Assembly (NCBI GenBank): GCA_947581665.1 | Contig: CANPVI010000100.1 | Span: forward strand, 1 to 5,879 | Direction of reading: 5' to 3' | Length of the DNA: 5,879 bases | DNA from: an uncultured Atopobiaceae bacterium | Lineage (GTDB): Bacteria; Actinomycetota; Coriobacteriia; Coriobacteriales; Atopobiaceae | In this document: positions 5,821-5,879 of the stretch, piece by piece | Position numbering within the stretch: position 1 is the stretch's first letter | Layout: every line of letters starts with the position of its first letter | Position numbers and translations under genes: made by a program | The notes under the pieces: model-generated | Database searches by the model: none | Told to the model about the DNA's origin: nothing | The model's input: only the letters and a program-made list of their open reading frames with translations

Positions 5821-5879
5821 TGGAGCCGATGACAGGAATCGAACCTGCAACCCACTGATTACAAATCAGTTGCTCTACC
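5821..5879 (-). tRNA. tRNA-Thr (anticodon UGU), 5' part outside the window
   Basis: Read on the minus strand, this is the 3' 59 bases of a tRNA. The anticodon arm is ACTGA-TTTGTAA-TCAGT (plus-strand 5854-5870), giving anticodon TGT (plus 5861-5863) for the Thr codon ACA. A 5-base variable loop (GGGTT) and a T arm (GCAGG-TTCGATT-CCTGT, one G-U pair) follow. The 3' acceptor strand is CATCGGC, the discriminator is T, and CCA is encoded at 5823-5821. The window ends inside the D loop (GGTAGAGC), so the 5' acceptor strand, expected to be close to GCCGATG, is not seen. The gene is convergent with the Pip operon. Confidence 0.95.

Noticed and set aside
5753..5879. Attachment site of an integrated element at the tRNA-Thr 3' end
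   Set aside because: tRNA 3' ends are common integration targets, but the window shows no integrase gene and no repeated copy of the tRNA 3' end.
1..5879. CRISPR array, insertion sequence or defence system
   Set aside because: No spaced direct repeats of CRISPR type, transposase, nuclease or ATPase motif was found in either strand. The Pip family link to phage adsorption is as a receptor, not as a defence gene.

Overview
The window is high-GC bacterial DNA. Leucine, alanine and arginine codons are mostly CTC, GCC and CGC, hairpins are GC-rich, and a tRNA carries a genome-encoded CCA end. Together with a tandem pair of large YhgE/Pip-family membrane proteins, this suggests an actinomycete-type genome, possibly a gut-associated Coriobacteriia. 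That placement is an inference from composition and gene content; no phylogenetic marker gene is present.

Left part (1-635): the 3' part of a macrophage migration inhibitory factor (MIF)/tautomerase-like gene runs in from the left edge. A 99-base gap follows, with a possible mRNA structure over the next ribosome binding site. Then comes a complete 61-residue UPF0339/DUF1508 (YegP-like) gene, closed by a clear intrinsic terminator (611-635).

Middle gap (636-862): no convincing gene. It holds three imperfect 24-30 base tandem repeats that include perfect 14-base and 12-base palindromes. A TANNNT -10-like element lies just before the next start codon, so that gene may be transcribed without a leader.

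Main part (863-5744): two co-directional genes for YhgE/Pip-family (phage infection protein-like, ABC-2-like) membrane proteins of 899 and 729 residues overlap by 8 bases. Both have one N-terminal membrane helix, a long probably extracytoplasmic Ala-rich coiled region and a C-terminal block of about five helices. The first also has an unusual extension with two more helices and an acidic Pro/Glu tail. They are likely co-translated and may work as a heteromeric envelope complex; the transported or bound substrate is unknown and no ATPase gene is visible.

Right edge (5745-5879): a perfect 26-bp inverted repeat with a 5-base loop sits between the second Pip gene and the 3' part of a convergent tRNA-Thr(UGU) gene on the minus strand. 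It is placed to stop transcription from both sides, although it has no T-tract.
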